In this document: piece after piece, positions 35,262 to 47,529 of the stretch
Numbering within the stretch: position 1 is the first letter of the stretch
Layout: the number at the start of each line of letters is the position of its first letter
Origin: Heterohyrax brucei
Lineage: Eukaryota > Chordata > Mammalia > Hyracoidea > Procaviidae
Assembly: GCA_028571685.1 (NCBI GenBank)
Contig: CM053143.1
Location: forward strand, 5,695,501-5,759,500
DNA: 64,000 nt
Direction of reading: 5' to 3'
Program-made: the position numbers and the translations under genes
Notes under the pieces: generated by a model
Seen by the model: the letters and a program-made list of their open reading frames with translations, nothing else
Database searches by the model: none
What the model was told of the DNA's origin: nothing

Positions 35262-35434
35262 GGTACCTGGGTGGCTCAACTATTAATCAAAATGTTGGTA
35301 GTTTGAACCCACCCGGAGTTACCTCATAAGAAAAGCCTGGAGATCTGTTTCCAAAACATCACAATTTTGAAGACCTCATGGGTGAGTGCTATCCTGTACA
35401 CATGAGGTCTCCAGGAGTCAGAATGGGCTCAGGT
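35262..35434 (+). mobile_element. AfroSINE, long type
   Basis: 'ggtacctgggtggctcaact', 'tagtttgaacccacccggag', 'aaagcctggagatctgtttc', 'ggtctccaggagtcagaatg'. Confidence 0.9.
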
Positions 35435-35639
35435 GAGAGCTACTGTCAGAATGGAAAGGGACTATGTCCTTTGAGAAAACAAGGACTTGGCTGATTTTAC
35501 TGAGATCAGGCCCAAGATACCTTGCCACCTGAAGTGAGAGACTAAGAGAAGGCCCGTTTGCCATACTTATTACACAGATTTTCACAACACAGCTGTTTAG
35601 CAATACCACTCTGAATGTTTCAGATACATAGACAACTAT

Positions 35640-36330
35640 TCATTATTTCTCTCAACTAACATTTTTTGAGTTCCTGCAGTAAGCTAAGCATTGATACAGA
35701 CAGCAGAAGTAGGTAGTGCACAAGACAGAAAAAATCTTTCCCCTACAGGAATGTACGTTCTGGTAATGATAACCAAATAACAGAAAAGCAAATTAGTAAA
35801 TAAAATGATAGTGATGAATGTTGTGAAGTGGAGGGTGAAAAAAAAACCGTAATAGGCTAATGACTACTAAGAAATGTGTAGGGACTTCAGAGTGGCCCCA
35901 GACATGCTCTCTAAGGGAGGCATATTCAAGCTGAAACCTGAATAATGAGGAACAGCTGTTTCTGTAACAGTCTGGAGGAAGTACAAGCCAAGCAGAGAGA
36001 ATAACTGATGCAAAGACCAAATTTAGGAAGTCCACAGAGAATGTCCCGTGGGAGTTAAGCGTCATTAATTTGGAAAAGTGAAAATAAACCAAAACAGTGG
36101 CTGTTCATGCAAGGTTGAAAGGGAATGCTAAGAAGTTTAGATTTTGTCCTAAGAAATGGAATGCTAGTAGAACATTTTCTTGGTTTCTTCTGTTTCTGAA
36201 TGATTTCATGGGCTATTGCATGAAGAGACAAAAGTGGAAGGAAGAGGCGTTGCAGTGGCAATCAGTTTCATAGTTAGGAAGTGACAGTGATTCCAACTTC
36301 AGGGAAAGAAGCAGAAGTGAGGGGAAATGG
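35640..36330 (+). mobile_element. Old mammal-wide repeat, unnamed
   Basis: Landmarks in order: 'aacattttttgagttcctgc', 'ccctacaggaatgtacgttc', 'attcaagctgaaacctgaat', 'gatgcaaagaccaaatttag', 'gaagtttagattttgtccta'. The pattern belongs to an ancient repeat common in placentals. Confidence 0.5.
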
Positions 36331-36535
36331 ACACATTCAGGGCAACTGTGGAGAATAAAGGTCAGCAGCATTTGCTGAAGAATTGTAGGTGGGGTGGTGA
36401 GGGGAAACAGTGAATCCTAAAAATAAGAATATGCAAATGAAGTATAGGATCAGGGAGAAGCAAAAGGAAATTATTTTACAAAGACAAAAAAGAATACACA
36501 AAAGCAGTCATATAATGTATGGCTTATTTATTTAT

Positions 36536-36559
36536 CCGACTCGACGACACTTGGCTGGC
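36536..36559 (+). mobile_element. 24-bp micro-insertion of SINE/RTE-type tail, 7-bp TSD
   Basis: 'ccgactcgacgacacttggc' plus 'tggc' is a CpG-rich tail piece, flanked by 'tatttat' at 36529-36535 and 36560-36566. Confidence 0.75.
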
Positions 36560-37009
36560 TATTTATTCTTAATTATTATTAATGAAGTTTTTTACTGCTT
36601 TAAGTAATTTATTGTGTTGTAAGTGAAAATTTATAAGTCAATTTGTCATACTCAACATTGCACACACACTACTTTGTAACTCTAGCTGAACTTCTCACCT
36701 GGTGACAGCACGCTCCTGCTTTCCACCTGGTGTTTCCAGTGTCCATTCAACTAGCTCCTGTCTCCCACCAGCTTCTCATCTCGCCTCTGGATGGGAGCTA
36801 CTCTGTGACCTTCATGTATATACTTAAGCCAAGAAGCACACCCTTCGCCATTCCCGTCTTATGTCTCACAGTCTGGTCCAATCTGTCTGAAGAGTTGGCC
36901 TTGGACTGTTTTTAGCTCTGGGCTAACAGCAAGTCCAAGGGCTATGTCTTGCAGAGACCCTCCAGTCTGTTAGACCAAGTTTGGTCTTTTCATGACTTCT
37001 AGTTCTGCA

Positions 37010-37611
37010 TTAGATTGTCAAGGATTTCATTTGACTTAGATCCACCACAATCAATGCCCATGGAAACAGCAGTCAAGAAATCAAAAGACACACTACATTT
37101 GGAAAATCTGCTGCAAAAGACCTCTTTAAACCACTGAAAGATAAAGGTGCATCTTACCCAAGCCAATGGCTTCACATGAATGCAGAAGCCAGACAATGAA
37201 TAAGGAAGACCCACTGAAATAAGGAAGACAGAAGAACTGAAATGTTTGAATTGTGTTGTTGAGGAAAAATATTGGATACACCGTGGAATGCTGAAAGAAC
37301 AAACAGATCTGTACCGGAAGAAGTACAAACAAAGTGCTCACTGGAAACAGGGATAGTAAGACTACATCTTACATAACTTGAACATGTTATCCGGAGTGAT
37401 AAATCTCTAGTGCAGGACAGAATGCTTGGTAAAGTAGAAGACCAGCAAAAAAAGAGGAAGAACCTCGATGAGATGGATTCACACAGTGGCTGCAACAATG
37501 GGCCAATCATAAAAACAATTGTAGGTTTGGCACAAGACTGCGCAGTGTTTTGTTCTACTGTTTATAAGGTTGCTATGAATGAGAATTGACTGGACAGTAC
37601 CTAACAACAAC
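37010..37611 (+). mobile_element. RTE-class LINE 3' end inserted in L1, 9-bp TSD
   Basis: Starts 'ttagattgtcaaggatttca', runs through 'ggacagaatgcttggtaaag' and ends 'gacagtacctaacaacaac', flanked by identical 'agttctgca' at 37001-37009 and 37612-37620. It is the C-terminal part of the RTE frame and 3'UTR, no intact ORF. It starts at nearly the same RTE position as the copy at 60050. Confidence 0.93.
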
Positions 37612-38756
37612 AGTTCTGCACTCCTGTTTTTCTCCCAGAACACCAGAGACTCTGTTGTAATCCCTGTCAGGGCAGTCATTGTTGGTGGCCAGGCATCATC
37701 TAGTTCTTCTGGTTTCATGCTCATGTAGTCTCTGGATTATATAGCACTTTTTGTCTCTTGGGCTCATATTTTCCTTATGTCTTAGATGTCTTTTACTCTC
37801 TTCTGCTCCAGGTGGATTGGGACCAACTGATGCTACTTAGATGGGTACACACTAGCTTTAAACGCTTCAGATACCACGAACCAAAGTGAAATGTAGAACA
37901 CTGTCTTAAAGTAACTTTGTTAGGCCGATTAACCTAGATGCCACCTGAATCCACGATCCTCAGATGCCTCTCTCTACTACTCTGTCCTTCAAAGTGCCAG
38001 GTTATATTTAGGAAATCCCTTAACTTTTGGTTTCGTTAAGCTGTGCTGAGCTCCCTTCTACTGTGGGCTGTCATTCCCTTCACCTAATACGATTCCTGTC
38101 TACTACGTAATCAATGAATATGCGTCTACCTCCCTTCCTACCTTCTAACCATCAAAGACTGTTTTCTTCTCTGTTTAAACTGTTTCTTGAGTCTTTATAA
38201 TAGTGGTCTCATACAATATATATCCTTTTGCAACTGAATAATTCCACTCACCATAATATCTTCTCAATTACTCCATGTTATGAGATGTTTCCCAAGATCA
38301 TCATTGTTCTTTATCATTATTAGATTGTGTTCCATTGTGCGAATATACCACAGTTTGTTAAAGAGATTCTCTTTTCCCCAGTTTATGGACTTTGGGCCTT
38401 TGTGGCGTATCAGCTACTCACAGGTGGATGATGTTACATCTGGATTCTCAGATCTCTTCCATTGGTCTATCTATCTATTGCTGTCTCAGTACCAGGCTGC
38501 TCTGACTACCTTAGCAGTGTGAAAGGCTCTAAAATCAGATAATGTGAGGCTACTCACTTTGTTGTTCTTTTTAAGTAATGCTTTACTTACTGGGACTTCT
38601 TCCCTTTGCAAATGAAGTTGGTGATTTGTTTCTCCATGTCATTGAAAAGTGACACTGAAATTTGTATTAAGATTACAGTGTATCTATAGATCACTTTGGA
38701 TAGAATAGACATTTTCAAGTAGCTGAGTCATTCTATCCATGAGCAAGATAGGTTTC

Positions 38757-39086
38757 TCACTCACATAGGTCTCTTTCGGTTTCTTGCAGTACAGTGTTGT
38801 AATTTTCTTTGTATAGGTCTGTTACATTTCTGATTAGATTTATTCTTAAGTATTTTATCTTCTTGGGGGCTGTTCTAAAAAGTATTGATTCAGTGATTTC
38901 CACTTTGTTGTTCTGTTTGTTGGTATAAAGGAGTCTGACTGATTTTTGTATGTTTATCTTATATCTTGAATCTTTCCTGAACTCTTCTACTAGTTCCACT
39001 AGTTTTTTTGTTTTTGTTGTGAATTCTGTTGCATTTTCTGTATATAAGATCACATCATCTGCAAACAAAAATACTTTTACTTCTTC
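38757..39086 (-). pseudogene. L1 ORF2 reverse-transcriptase fragment
   Basis: On the minus strand an open stretch reads KEEVKVFLFADDVILYTEN, the FADD catalytic motif of non-LTR reverse transcriptases, followed by the L1-like 'VTDLYKENYNTVLQETERDL'. The open frame's upstream part (39092 onward) is LTR, not L1, so the ATG of the long ORF is an artefact. Part of the L1 at 36590-44468. Confidence 0.92.
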
Positions 39087-39091
39087 CTTAC

Positions 39092-39593
39092 TGTCATGGT
39101 TTGAATTGTGTCCCCCCAAAAAATGTGTGCAGCCACGTGGCTGGGATATGGTTCCCAGTATCTTGGGACTGTCCTCCATTGTGTGGTTTTGCTAACCTGT
39201 ATGTTAAAGGATTAGGGTGGGGCTGTGAATTCCTGCTATGGGGGAAGTTTCCCTGGAGTATGGCTTGCCCCACCCTTAATGCTTTTAGCTTGCAAGGAAT
39301 AAAAGGAAAAAGAACCAAGGACAATTTGAGAACCTCGCTACCATCAAGCAAGCAGCACCGGGAGCAGAACGCGTCGTTCAGACCAGAGGTTCTTGCGTTA
39401 GGACACTCCCTGGACAATGACTGATGCAATACCGGACTTTCCTCCAGAGCCATCAAGGGGAAAGTCTTTCCCTGGAGCGGACACCCTGAATATGGACTTG
39501 CAACCTATCGGACTGTGTAAGAATAAATCTTTCTTTGTTAAAGCCATCCTCTCTGCGGTATTTCTGTTAGAGCAGCCCTAGCTGACTAAAACA
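39092..39593 (+). mobile_element. MaLR-like solo LTR in L1 ORF2, 5-bp TSD
   Basis: 502 bp, 'tgtcatggtttgaattgtgt' to 'ctgactaaaaca', with a canonical TG...CA. TSD 'cttac' at 39087-39091 and 39594-39598. A TATA-like 'ataaaagg' (about 39299) and a polyA signal 'aataaa' (about 39522) are present. ORFs of up to 131 codons across it are spurious. Confidence 0.9.
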
Positions 39594-41574
39594 CTTACCA
39601 ATTTGGATATGCTTTATTTCTTTATCTTTCCTTATTGCTCTGGCTAGAACCTCTGTTACTGTGTTGAATAAAAGTGGTGACAGTGGGCATCCTTGTCTGG
39701 TTCCTCTTCTCAGGGAGAGTGCTGTCAGACTCTCCATTTAGAATGATGTTGTCTTTTGGTTTTGTATAAAATACACTTTATTATGTTGAGGAATTCCCTT
39801 CTATTCTCATTTTGCTGAGAGGTTTTTTGTTTGTTTGTTTGTTTTTTAACATGAATGGGTGGCGGACTTTGTCAAATGCCTCTTCTGTATCGATTGATAA
39901 AAATAGTGATTATTATCTTGTATATATATGGTTGAAAACACTGATTGTTTTTCTAATGTTGAGCCATCCTTGCACCCTGGTATAAATCCCACTTGATCAT
40001 GGTGAATTATTTTTTTGATATGTTATTGAATTCTATTGGCTAGAATTTTGTTGAGGATTTTTGCTTCTAAGTTCCTGAGAGATATTGGTCTGTAATTTTC
40101 TTTTTTATGCTTTCTTTACCTGGTTTTGGTGTTAGGGATACACTGGCTTCACAGAATGAAATTGGCAGTATTCCACTCTTTTCTATGCTCTGAAATACTT
40201 TCAGAAATAGTGGTGTTAGATTTTCTCTAGAAGTTGAGTAGAATTCTCCAGTGAAACCGGCAGGGCTAGAGTTTTATTTGTTTGGGAGTTTTTAAATTAT
40301 CTTTTCAATATCTTCTTTTGTGATGGATTTGTTTAGTAGTTCTACTTCTGCTTGTGTTAGGTTAGGTAGTTAGTGGATTTCCAGATATTTGTCCTTTTCC
40401 TCTAGGTTTTTAAATTCATTAGCATACAACTTTTCATAGTATTCTGTTATTTTTGTTTGTTTTTATTTCAGTTAGATGTGTTGTGATATTGCCCATCTCA
40501 TTTCTTATTCAGGCTATTTGCTTCCACTCATGTTTTTCTTTTGTCAGTTTGGCCAGTGATTTATTGATTTTGTTGGTCTTTTCAAAGAACCAGCTTTCAG
40601 TCTTGTTAACTCTTTCAATTGTTTTTCTATTCTCTAATTCAGTTACTTCTACTCTGATTTTATTATTTGCTTTCCTGTGTTGCCTGAGGGAGTCTTTTGT
40701 TGTTTTTTTTTACTATTTGTATGAGTTGCAGGGTTAATTCTTTGATTTGGACCCTTTCTTCTTTTGGGATGTGTGCATTCGTTGAGATCAACTGACCTCT
40801 GAACACTGCTTTTGCTGTGTCCCAAATGTTCTCATACGATGCTTTCATTCTCACTTGATTCTGTGAATTTCTTTATTCCCTCCTTGAGTTCTTCTACAAA
40901 TCAGTAGTTTTTGAGCAAAGGGTTGTTCAGTTTCCATGTGTTTGATTTTTCTTTTTTTCTCTTCCCTTTTTTGTTACTGATTTCTACTTTTATGGCTTTG
41001 TGGTCTAAAAAGATACTTTGCAGTAGTTCAGTACTTTGAATTTAGTTAAGGATCGCTTTGTGGCCTAATGCATAGTCAGTTCTAGAAAATATTCCATGTA
41101 CTTTGGTAAAGAAAATTTACTGCTTTTGAGTGGAGTATTCTATATATGTATGTGAGGTCAAGTTGATTGAGTGTGACATTTCAATCTTCCTATGTGTTTA
41201 CTGAGCTTTTTCTTGATGTTCTGACTTTTGCTGAAAGTGGTGCGTTGAAGTCTCCTACTGTTACTGTGGAACTGTCTGTTCTGTTTTCAATGCTGTTAGA
41301 GTTTGTTTTATGTATTTTGGAGACTTGTCATTAGGTGAGAGGATATTTAATATGGTTACGTCCTATAGGAATATTGACCCTTAATCATTATACAACATTC
41401 TTTCTTATCCAGTGTGGTGGATTTTAAAGTCTGTTTTTTCAGAGATTAATATGGTCACACTTGCTCCTTTTTTAATGTTGTTAGCTTAGTAAATATCTTT
41501 CCCATCATTTGAAGTTTAGTTTGTTCCTGTCTTTAAGTCTAAGGTATGTCTCCTGTATGCAGAATATAGACGGG

Positions 41575-42104
41575 TGTCATGGGTTGCATTGTGTCCCCCC
41601 CCCAAAAAAATATGTGCAGCCATGTGGCTGGGACATGATTCCCAGTATCTTGTGACTGTCCTCCATTTTGTGGTTTCGCTAAACTGTATGTTAAAGGATT
41701 CAGGTGGGGCTGTAAATTCCTGCATAGGATTACTTCCTTGCTCTGCTGTGAAGGGAGTTTCCCTTGGAGTATGGCTTGCCCCACCCTTAATCCTTTCAGC
41801 CTGCAAGAGATAAAAGGAAAGGGAAGCAGGCTGAGAATTGGGAACCTCACAGCATCAAACAAGCAGCACCAGGAGAAGAGTGCGTCCTTCAGACCTGAGA
41901 TTCCTGCGCCAAGATGCTCCCTGGATAAAGACTGATGCAATACCGAACTTTCCTCCAGAGCTGACAAGGGGAAAGCCTTTCCCTGGAGCGGACACTCTGA
42001 ATATGGACTTGCAACCTACCAGACTGTGTAAAAATAAGCCTTCCTTTGTTAAAGCCATCTGCTCTATGGTATTTCTGTTAGAACAGCCCTAGCTGACTAA
42101 AACA
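41575..42104 (+). mobile_element. MaLR-like solo LTR in L1 endonuclease region
   Basis: Same family and strand as the LTR at 39092 ('tgtcatgggttgcattgtgt' to 'ctgactaaaaca'), about 530 bp. Flanks 'acggg' 41570-41574 and 'acgag' 42105-42109 are a 5-bp TSD with one change. Antisense and sense ORFs to 142 codons cross it but are not genes. Confidence 0.9.
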
Positions 42105-44468
42105 ACGAGTTTATGTTTCTTTTATCCAATCTGCCCCTTTTCATCTCTCTGTTAGTGCTTTAATTCATTTACTTTCATTGTAATTATTGATAGCTGTGAG
42201 TTTAGTGCTGTCATTTCTACTTCTTTTTTTAACACATTGTAAACAATTCCTTTGTTCCATTTAATTTTATGTACTGAATCTTTTTTGCTTTATGTGTTTT
42301 CATCTTTTTTAATGTTGGTGGTTTTGTTTTTGCTGAGACTTCATGTTTTTCTTGGTTTTTATTTTGATGTGTAGGATTGATAATTTCTTTTGTGGTTTCC
42401 TTCATTTTTACTTTTACTTCCCTTCATATGAAAAATCTATAACTATGTTGTCTTTTATGTACTTCTTTTTTGTTATAATGTTTACATAATGACATCTTTG
42501 TTTCCCTGTTTTCATTGTTTTGTCTTTGATTTATTTTTGTGATTGTCCTATTTGGGTTGATATGCAGTTGCTCTGTTCTGCATTCTAGTCTTGGATTGTT
42601 ACCTGACGTTATTGATTTTCTAACCAAAGCATTCTCTTTAGAATGTCTTGCAGTTTGGGATTTGGGTTTTACAAATTTGCTAAATTTTCATTTATCTGGA
42701 AACATCCTAATTTCACCATCATACATGAGAGGCAATTTTGGTGGATACGCAATTCTTGACCACAATTTTTTTTTCCTTCAAGGCTTTGTATACGCCAGCT
42801 CATTGGCTTCTAGCCTGCATGGTTTCTGCTGAGTAGTCCAAGCTTAGTCACATTAATTCTCTTTTTTAGGTTATTTTTTATTTATCCTTAGTTGCTTTTA
42901 AGATTATCTCCTTATCTTTAGTTTTGACAAGTTTGATTAGAACATGCCCTTGTGTCTTTCTTTTGAGATCTAGCTTGTATAGAGTTAGATGAGCACTTTG
43001 GATAGATATCCTCTCATTTTTTGTGATGTGAGGTAGGTTCTCTGTCAACTTTAACAATTCTGTCTGTATTTTCTGTCATCTCCCCACACACTCACCCATT
43101 CTGATACTCTAATCACTCATAGATTACTCTTCTTAATAAAGTCCTACGTAATTCTTAGTTTTTCTTGGGTTTTTAAAATATTTTATCTGATTTGTTCTCA
43201 AATGTGTTGATGTCTTTGGTTTTACTAATCCAGCCTTCTGTTGTCTCAGTTCTGCTCTTTTGATTTTCTATTGAGTTGTCTAATTCTTTAATTTTATTAT
43301 TAAATTCTGAATTTTTAACTCTTACCACTGTATGCTTTCTTGCAGCCGTTTCAATTTATCTTTATGCTTTGCTGTATTTTTCCTCATTTCCTTCCTGATC
43401 TCTCAAAGAGTTTTAAATATTAATCTTTTGCAGTCTATCTCTGATAATTCCAGAAAGTTTTCTTCATCTGGAAAATTTCTTGATTCTTCATTTGAGGAGC
43501 CTTCTAAAAGCATTGTGGTCTGACTCTTTAAGTGATTTTTATATGGGATGATATCTGTAAGCCATCAGTAAGTTGCCAGACTTATTTATGCTTGCTTACT
43601 GTGTTCTAGCCTCTTATTTTGTCTTGTTTGAAATGTTCAAGTAGTCTGGTCATGTGTCCTAGTTTGGTTATTGGTGTCTTTGAAGTTCTGACATCCTGTC
43701 ACCAGGTGGTTAGACATTCAAGCCCAGGAATCCATTTACTTTTCATATATGAATTCAGCTCAAGTGTCCAGGTAGTCAGTCACCAAATGTTTGATACAGG
43801 CTCTTGACTACTGTCCTAGAGTGGCAGGGTGATTTTGTAGCCACTGGTATCTGGTTGCAGGCACTGAGAAAGGCAGTGTCATTCTTGAGTGTCTATGAGG
43901 ATGATATGTCCCCTTATGTCTGATTCTAAGTGAAGTCACTGTTTCTACCCTGAATTTCTGGCTCAGATGACTTGGTAGATATTTTCTCCTTTCCCCCAGT
44001 TTTTTAAAATTATTGGCTCTCTGAGTATAGGAGAATGGTTTAAGATAGGCTTATGAAGCTCTTCTCTTAGCTCATGTAATGATGTTAGACTCCAGAGCAG
44101 GGTGCAGGCAGAGAGGGGAAGGGGAAGCACTAGGAAAAGGGAGAGATATTCATCCCAAATGAAAGATTTAGATCTGAACATGGTAGGTAAATGACAGTCA
44201 CTTAGCTTTTGATGATCAAGTCCTAGTTTTCACACATTCTGGAGGCTTGAGTGTACTATCCACTGCTCTTTAGAGCTAAGGTGGGCACCCTCCAAATGCC
44301 ACTGCTCCACTCAGCATGTTGGCACTGATTTCTCACCTTTTCCTTTGATGTTTAGGGCTCCTGGAATGTCATATGAAATAGATTTATTTGTTCCTTTGAT
44401 TCTTTGTTTTTGGAGAGATCACAAGAAGCGTCTAACTACTCTGTCATCTTGGCCCCACCTCTGTCTCA

Positions 44469-46349
44469 AGAAAAGCTTTTTTAAAGATGAGCTATTCAAC
44501 TCTGAAAAAATGTTTTTCCCTTACTTACCACAGAGATGCATCCAACCCATTTATTGATTTAGCAAGCTGGCCAGAGATAAGCACATCAGCCAGCATCAAT
44601 TCAAAGTAAATTCAGATGGCAACAGCAAGAACAGCATATGACCAAAGCGGAAGAAAGTGCATCTTTCCTCCCTGCTTAGCCTGCTGACCTGAATTAGTAG
44701 CCATCTCCTATCCCAGGCTTCAATCTGAATTTGAGACGGCAGCATGAAAGCAATGGCAGTGAGTGACACATAACAGGTAACCACAGGTGCATGTGTTCAT
44801 TAGAAGCCAGTAAGACAGGTTTGGAGGTGGAGCTGCTCTAAAAAAGATTAAGAAGGATATTGATTAATTCTTCTTATACATAGGCATTCATAAGAAAAGG
44901 AAAAAGACAAGCTTGTCTACCTTGTGTTAAAGGAGGTCTTAACATCAAAATGGCCACAGACAGCTGTTGGTACCTCAGACAGTATTGGGACCACGGTGTT
45001 TAGAATTTCATGTATTAATGATTGATTTTATGGTATCATTCCATTAAATATATTTTTAGCCCAGCTGTTAGTTATAACAGAAGTAACATGAAAGTTCTTT
45101 TTTAGGAAAAGATGGAAATTAATATTTAATACATGTGACTTCTATTAAAGCCAGTATGTAGAGCCTTTTCACATCCAGTGACTTCATCTGATCCTACAGA
45201 ACAATCTCTTGTTCTATAAGAAGAAACAGAAAAATTAGAAACCTGCACTAAACCTGTAATAACACAACTGAGAATATCCAAGAATAACCTGCATTGCTAT
45301 GCAGCAGCCTGTTTAGCTTGTGCTGTGAACATTCAGTTCCAATAGGCTGTTGTCTGAAGTTGTGTTTATTCTAAAGAAAAAGACAATAGCAATAAAATAG
45401 TACTTCCATTTAAATAAGCCTCTGATTTTGATGAATACCAAGTAGTTGCATGGGAAAGCATTAAGTCCTCAGTAGATGTCATTAGCAACATAATAGCTAC
45501 CACATGAATCCTAAAAAAAAGAAGCTGTCAGTGGGCTGTTATCTACAGCCTGTGGACAAAAGGTCAGCTAGTAGCCACTTCCCTGAACTGCCCTTTGAGG
45601 CCATCCATGGTCCTGTTTTTTGTATTTTGTCCTCTGAACGGTAATATATCCACTATGCACCATGAGACAATATGTCACTTCCAGTGAAACACTGTTCAAC
45701 TCTAATAGTCTCTAAATTCTCTGGTTAGAAATAGATAAAAATCTGACTGGACTTAAATATGGGTGACATGGATGGAAATACCTTATAAATAACATTCTTG
45801 GCATTTAAAATTCTCTGTGCCTCATCCCCAGAAATCTCAGAATGCCTAAAGTACACATGCAAACAGGATATCCAGATAATTCCCTATTTACTCCAAAACT
45901 ATGGAGGTTTATGCCAAAACACTGGGAAGAAATGAAGCCAAAAGCCAAGAAATGAAGAGGCAAGTCAAATAGTCGCCAAATAATAAATGTCTTAAAACCC
46001 AGAAACTTTACAAACCACTTCATATACAATAAAACCCACTGTCATCAAGTCAGGTATACAATAAGTTAAGAATATAAATTACCAAAAATGACTTACAAAA
46101 TTTTTTTTATTCTGCAAGTTTTCAAATCTAAGAAATTTTGCAAGAGCAGTGCAATGAACATTTATATACATTTCTTCTGGATTCACTCATTATTATCATT
46201 TTCTACATTTGCTTTCTATCTTCTGCCAAACATGCATACACATTTTTTCCCGCTAAATGATTTCAGTAAATTATGATCCTTTATTCCTAAATGTTTCAGC
46301 ATGCATCCCCTAAAAATTATACTCTCTGGTATACCCCTGATAAATCAAA
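44469..46349. other. Intronic sequence with one possible MIR
   Basis: 45150-45265 ('cagtgacttcatctgatcct') looks like an antisense MIR. Nothing else recognised. Confidence 0.45.
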
Positions 46350-46494
46350 ACACCAAATCCAAACCCATTGCCATCTAGCCAATTCTGTTTCATACTAACC
46401 CTACAGGACAAAATAGAACTGCCCTATAGGGTTTCAAACGAGGAGCTGGTGGATTCGATCTTCTGATTAGCAGCCATAGCTCTCAATCACTAAG
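46350..46494 (-). mobile_element. AfroSINE, short type, antisense
   Basis: 'ccaaacccattgccatctag', 'gaactgccctatagggtttc', 'ggtggattcgatcttctgat'. Confidence 0.92.
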
Positions 46495-46828
46495 GAAGTT
46501 TAAAATTGATATAATTATACTATCTCATACAAATCCTATATTCGTATTTCATCGCTTGCCCTGATGACAACCTATATAAAAAAATAATGTTTAGTTTTTT
46601 TCTAATCTAGGGTCCACTCCAAGATCACATGCATTCAACAACCACATTTTTATAGTTTCCTTTAATGTGGAGATAGCAACACTGAGAGTTTTGAAGAATG
46701 AGGACCAGTCATTCTGTAGGACAGTTCTTAACTTGGATTTGTTTGATTCCAAGCATACTCTTTTACATGTACCTAAAAGTGCACATTTTCTTGCTTGTTC
46801 TTCTAATTGTTGTCATCCAGTCTCCAAA

Positions 46829-46893
46829 TCCGACTCATGGCGACCCTAGGGGCCCATGAGTCGGATTCGACTCGACGGCACTCGGCTTCGGCT
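46829..46893 (+). mobile_element. 65-bp hairpin micro-insertion of SINE tail, 10-bp TSD
   Basis: Flanked by identical 'agtctccaaa' at 46819-46828 and 46894-46903. Inside, an inverted piece ('tccgactcatggcgacccta') precedes the sense tail ('catgagtcggattcgactcg', 'acggcactcggcttcggct'). Arms 46827-46840 and 46854-46867 pair perfectly over 14 bp. All CpGs of the tail are intact, unlike the old SINEs here. Confidence 0.9.
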
Positions 46894-47023
46894 AGTCTCC
46901 AAAGGAAAACACCCTAATTATCTACCTTGACTAACCTTCAAAGTCATTTTTAAAATCTTAACTGTAAGTCCTACTCTTGCCTTCACCTTTTAACAATCAT
47001 TTTGAGGGTTCCTTTACCTAGAT

Positions 47024-47177
47024 AGGAAAACCTAGTGGCCTAGTGGTTAAGTGATACATCTGTTAACCTAAAAGTTGACAGTTCAAATCCTTGGAAACTC
47101 TATGGAGCCGTTCTACTCTATCCTGTAGGGTCACTATGAGTCAGAATAGACTCAACAGCAGTGGGTTTGGGTTTGGG
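47024..47177 (+). mobile_element. AfroSINE, short type, with 10-bp TSD
   Basis: 'aggaaaacctagtggcctag' to 'cagtgggtttgggtttggg'; TSD 'ttacctagat' 47014-47023 and 'ttacctaaat' 47178-47187 (one change). The segment after 'cagttcaaatcc' lacks the usual 'accaggcgct'. Confidence 0.95.
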
Positions 47178-47529
47178 TTACCTAAATACACTTGCCGCTT
47201 TGCCATTCCCTCTTGTTGAAGAGTCTGTGTTATTTTCATCACTCTCTTCTGTGTCAGTTGTGCATTCTGGATGCAACAATGGAAAAGCTCAAGCAGCAGT
47301 GGCTTAGACAAATATGGATTTATTTTTCTTACATAGAAAGAAATAAGTGCTGTGGCACTGATTGGCTGTTCAATACACCAGCAAGATCCCAGACTCTTCC
47401 CAACTTCCCTGTCCCATCATGTTTTACACACTGGCTTCCGTGCTATGCTTGTCTCTTAAGGGATGTAAAGATGGTTATTTAATGGATATATCCGAATACT
47501 GTATCCATGTTCAAAGTACGAAGGAGGAG

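Larger units (their letters stand above)
36590..44468 (-). mobile_element. Nearly full-length LINE-1, antisense, with nested insertions
   Basis: Read from the minus strand: 5' end at about 44468 ('aagatgacagagtagttaga' on that strand), 5'UTR to about 43540, ORF1 about 43540-42640, ORF2 about 42240-38430, and 3'UTR about 38410-36590. Three later elements interrupt it: solo LTRs at 41575-42104 and 39092-39593 and an RTE at 37010-37611. A deletion near 38420 removes the end of ORF2. Length without insertions is about 6.3 kb. Stops occur throughout, so it cannot make protein. It lies antisense in RXFP1 intron 1. Confidence 0.9.

Noticed and set aside
38757-39179. 140-codon antisense ORF as a gene
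   Set aside because: Its N-terminal third is LTR sequence and the rest is L1 reverse transcriptase; the open frame is accidental across an insertion boundary.
41539-41967. 142-codon antisense ORF
   Set aside because: Lies within a solo LTR, with a similar shadow ORF in the sister LTR (39094-39456); no protein family.
39092-42104. A provirus bounded by the two LTRs at 39.1 and 41.6 kb
   Set aside because: The sequence between them is L1 ORF2, and each LTR has its own TSD.
36590-44468. A functional L1
   Set aside because: Interrupted by three insertions, with a deletion near 38420 and frequent stops.
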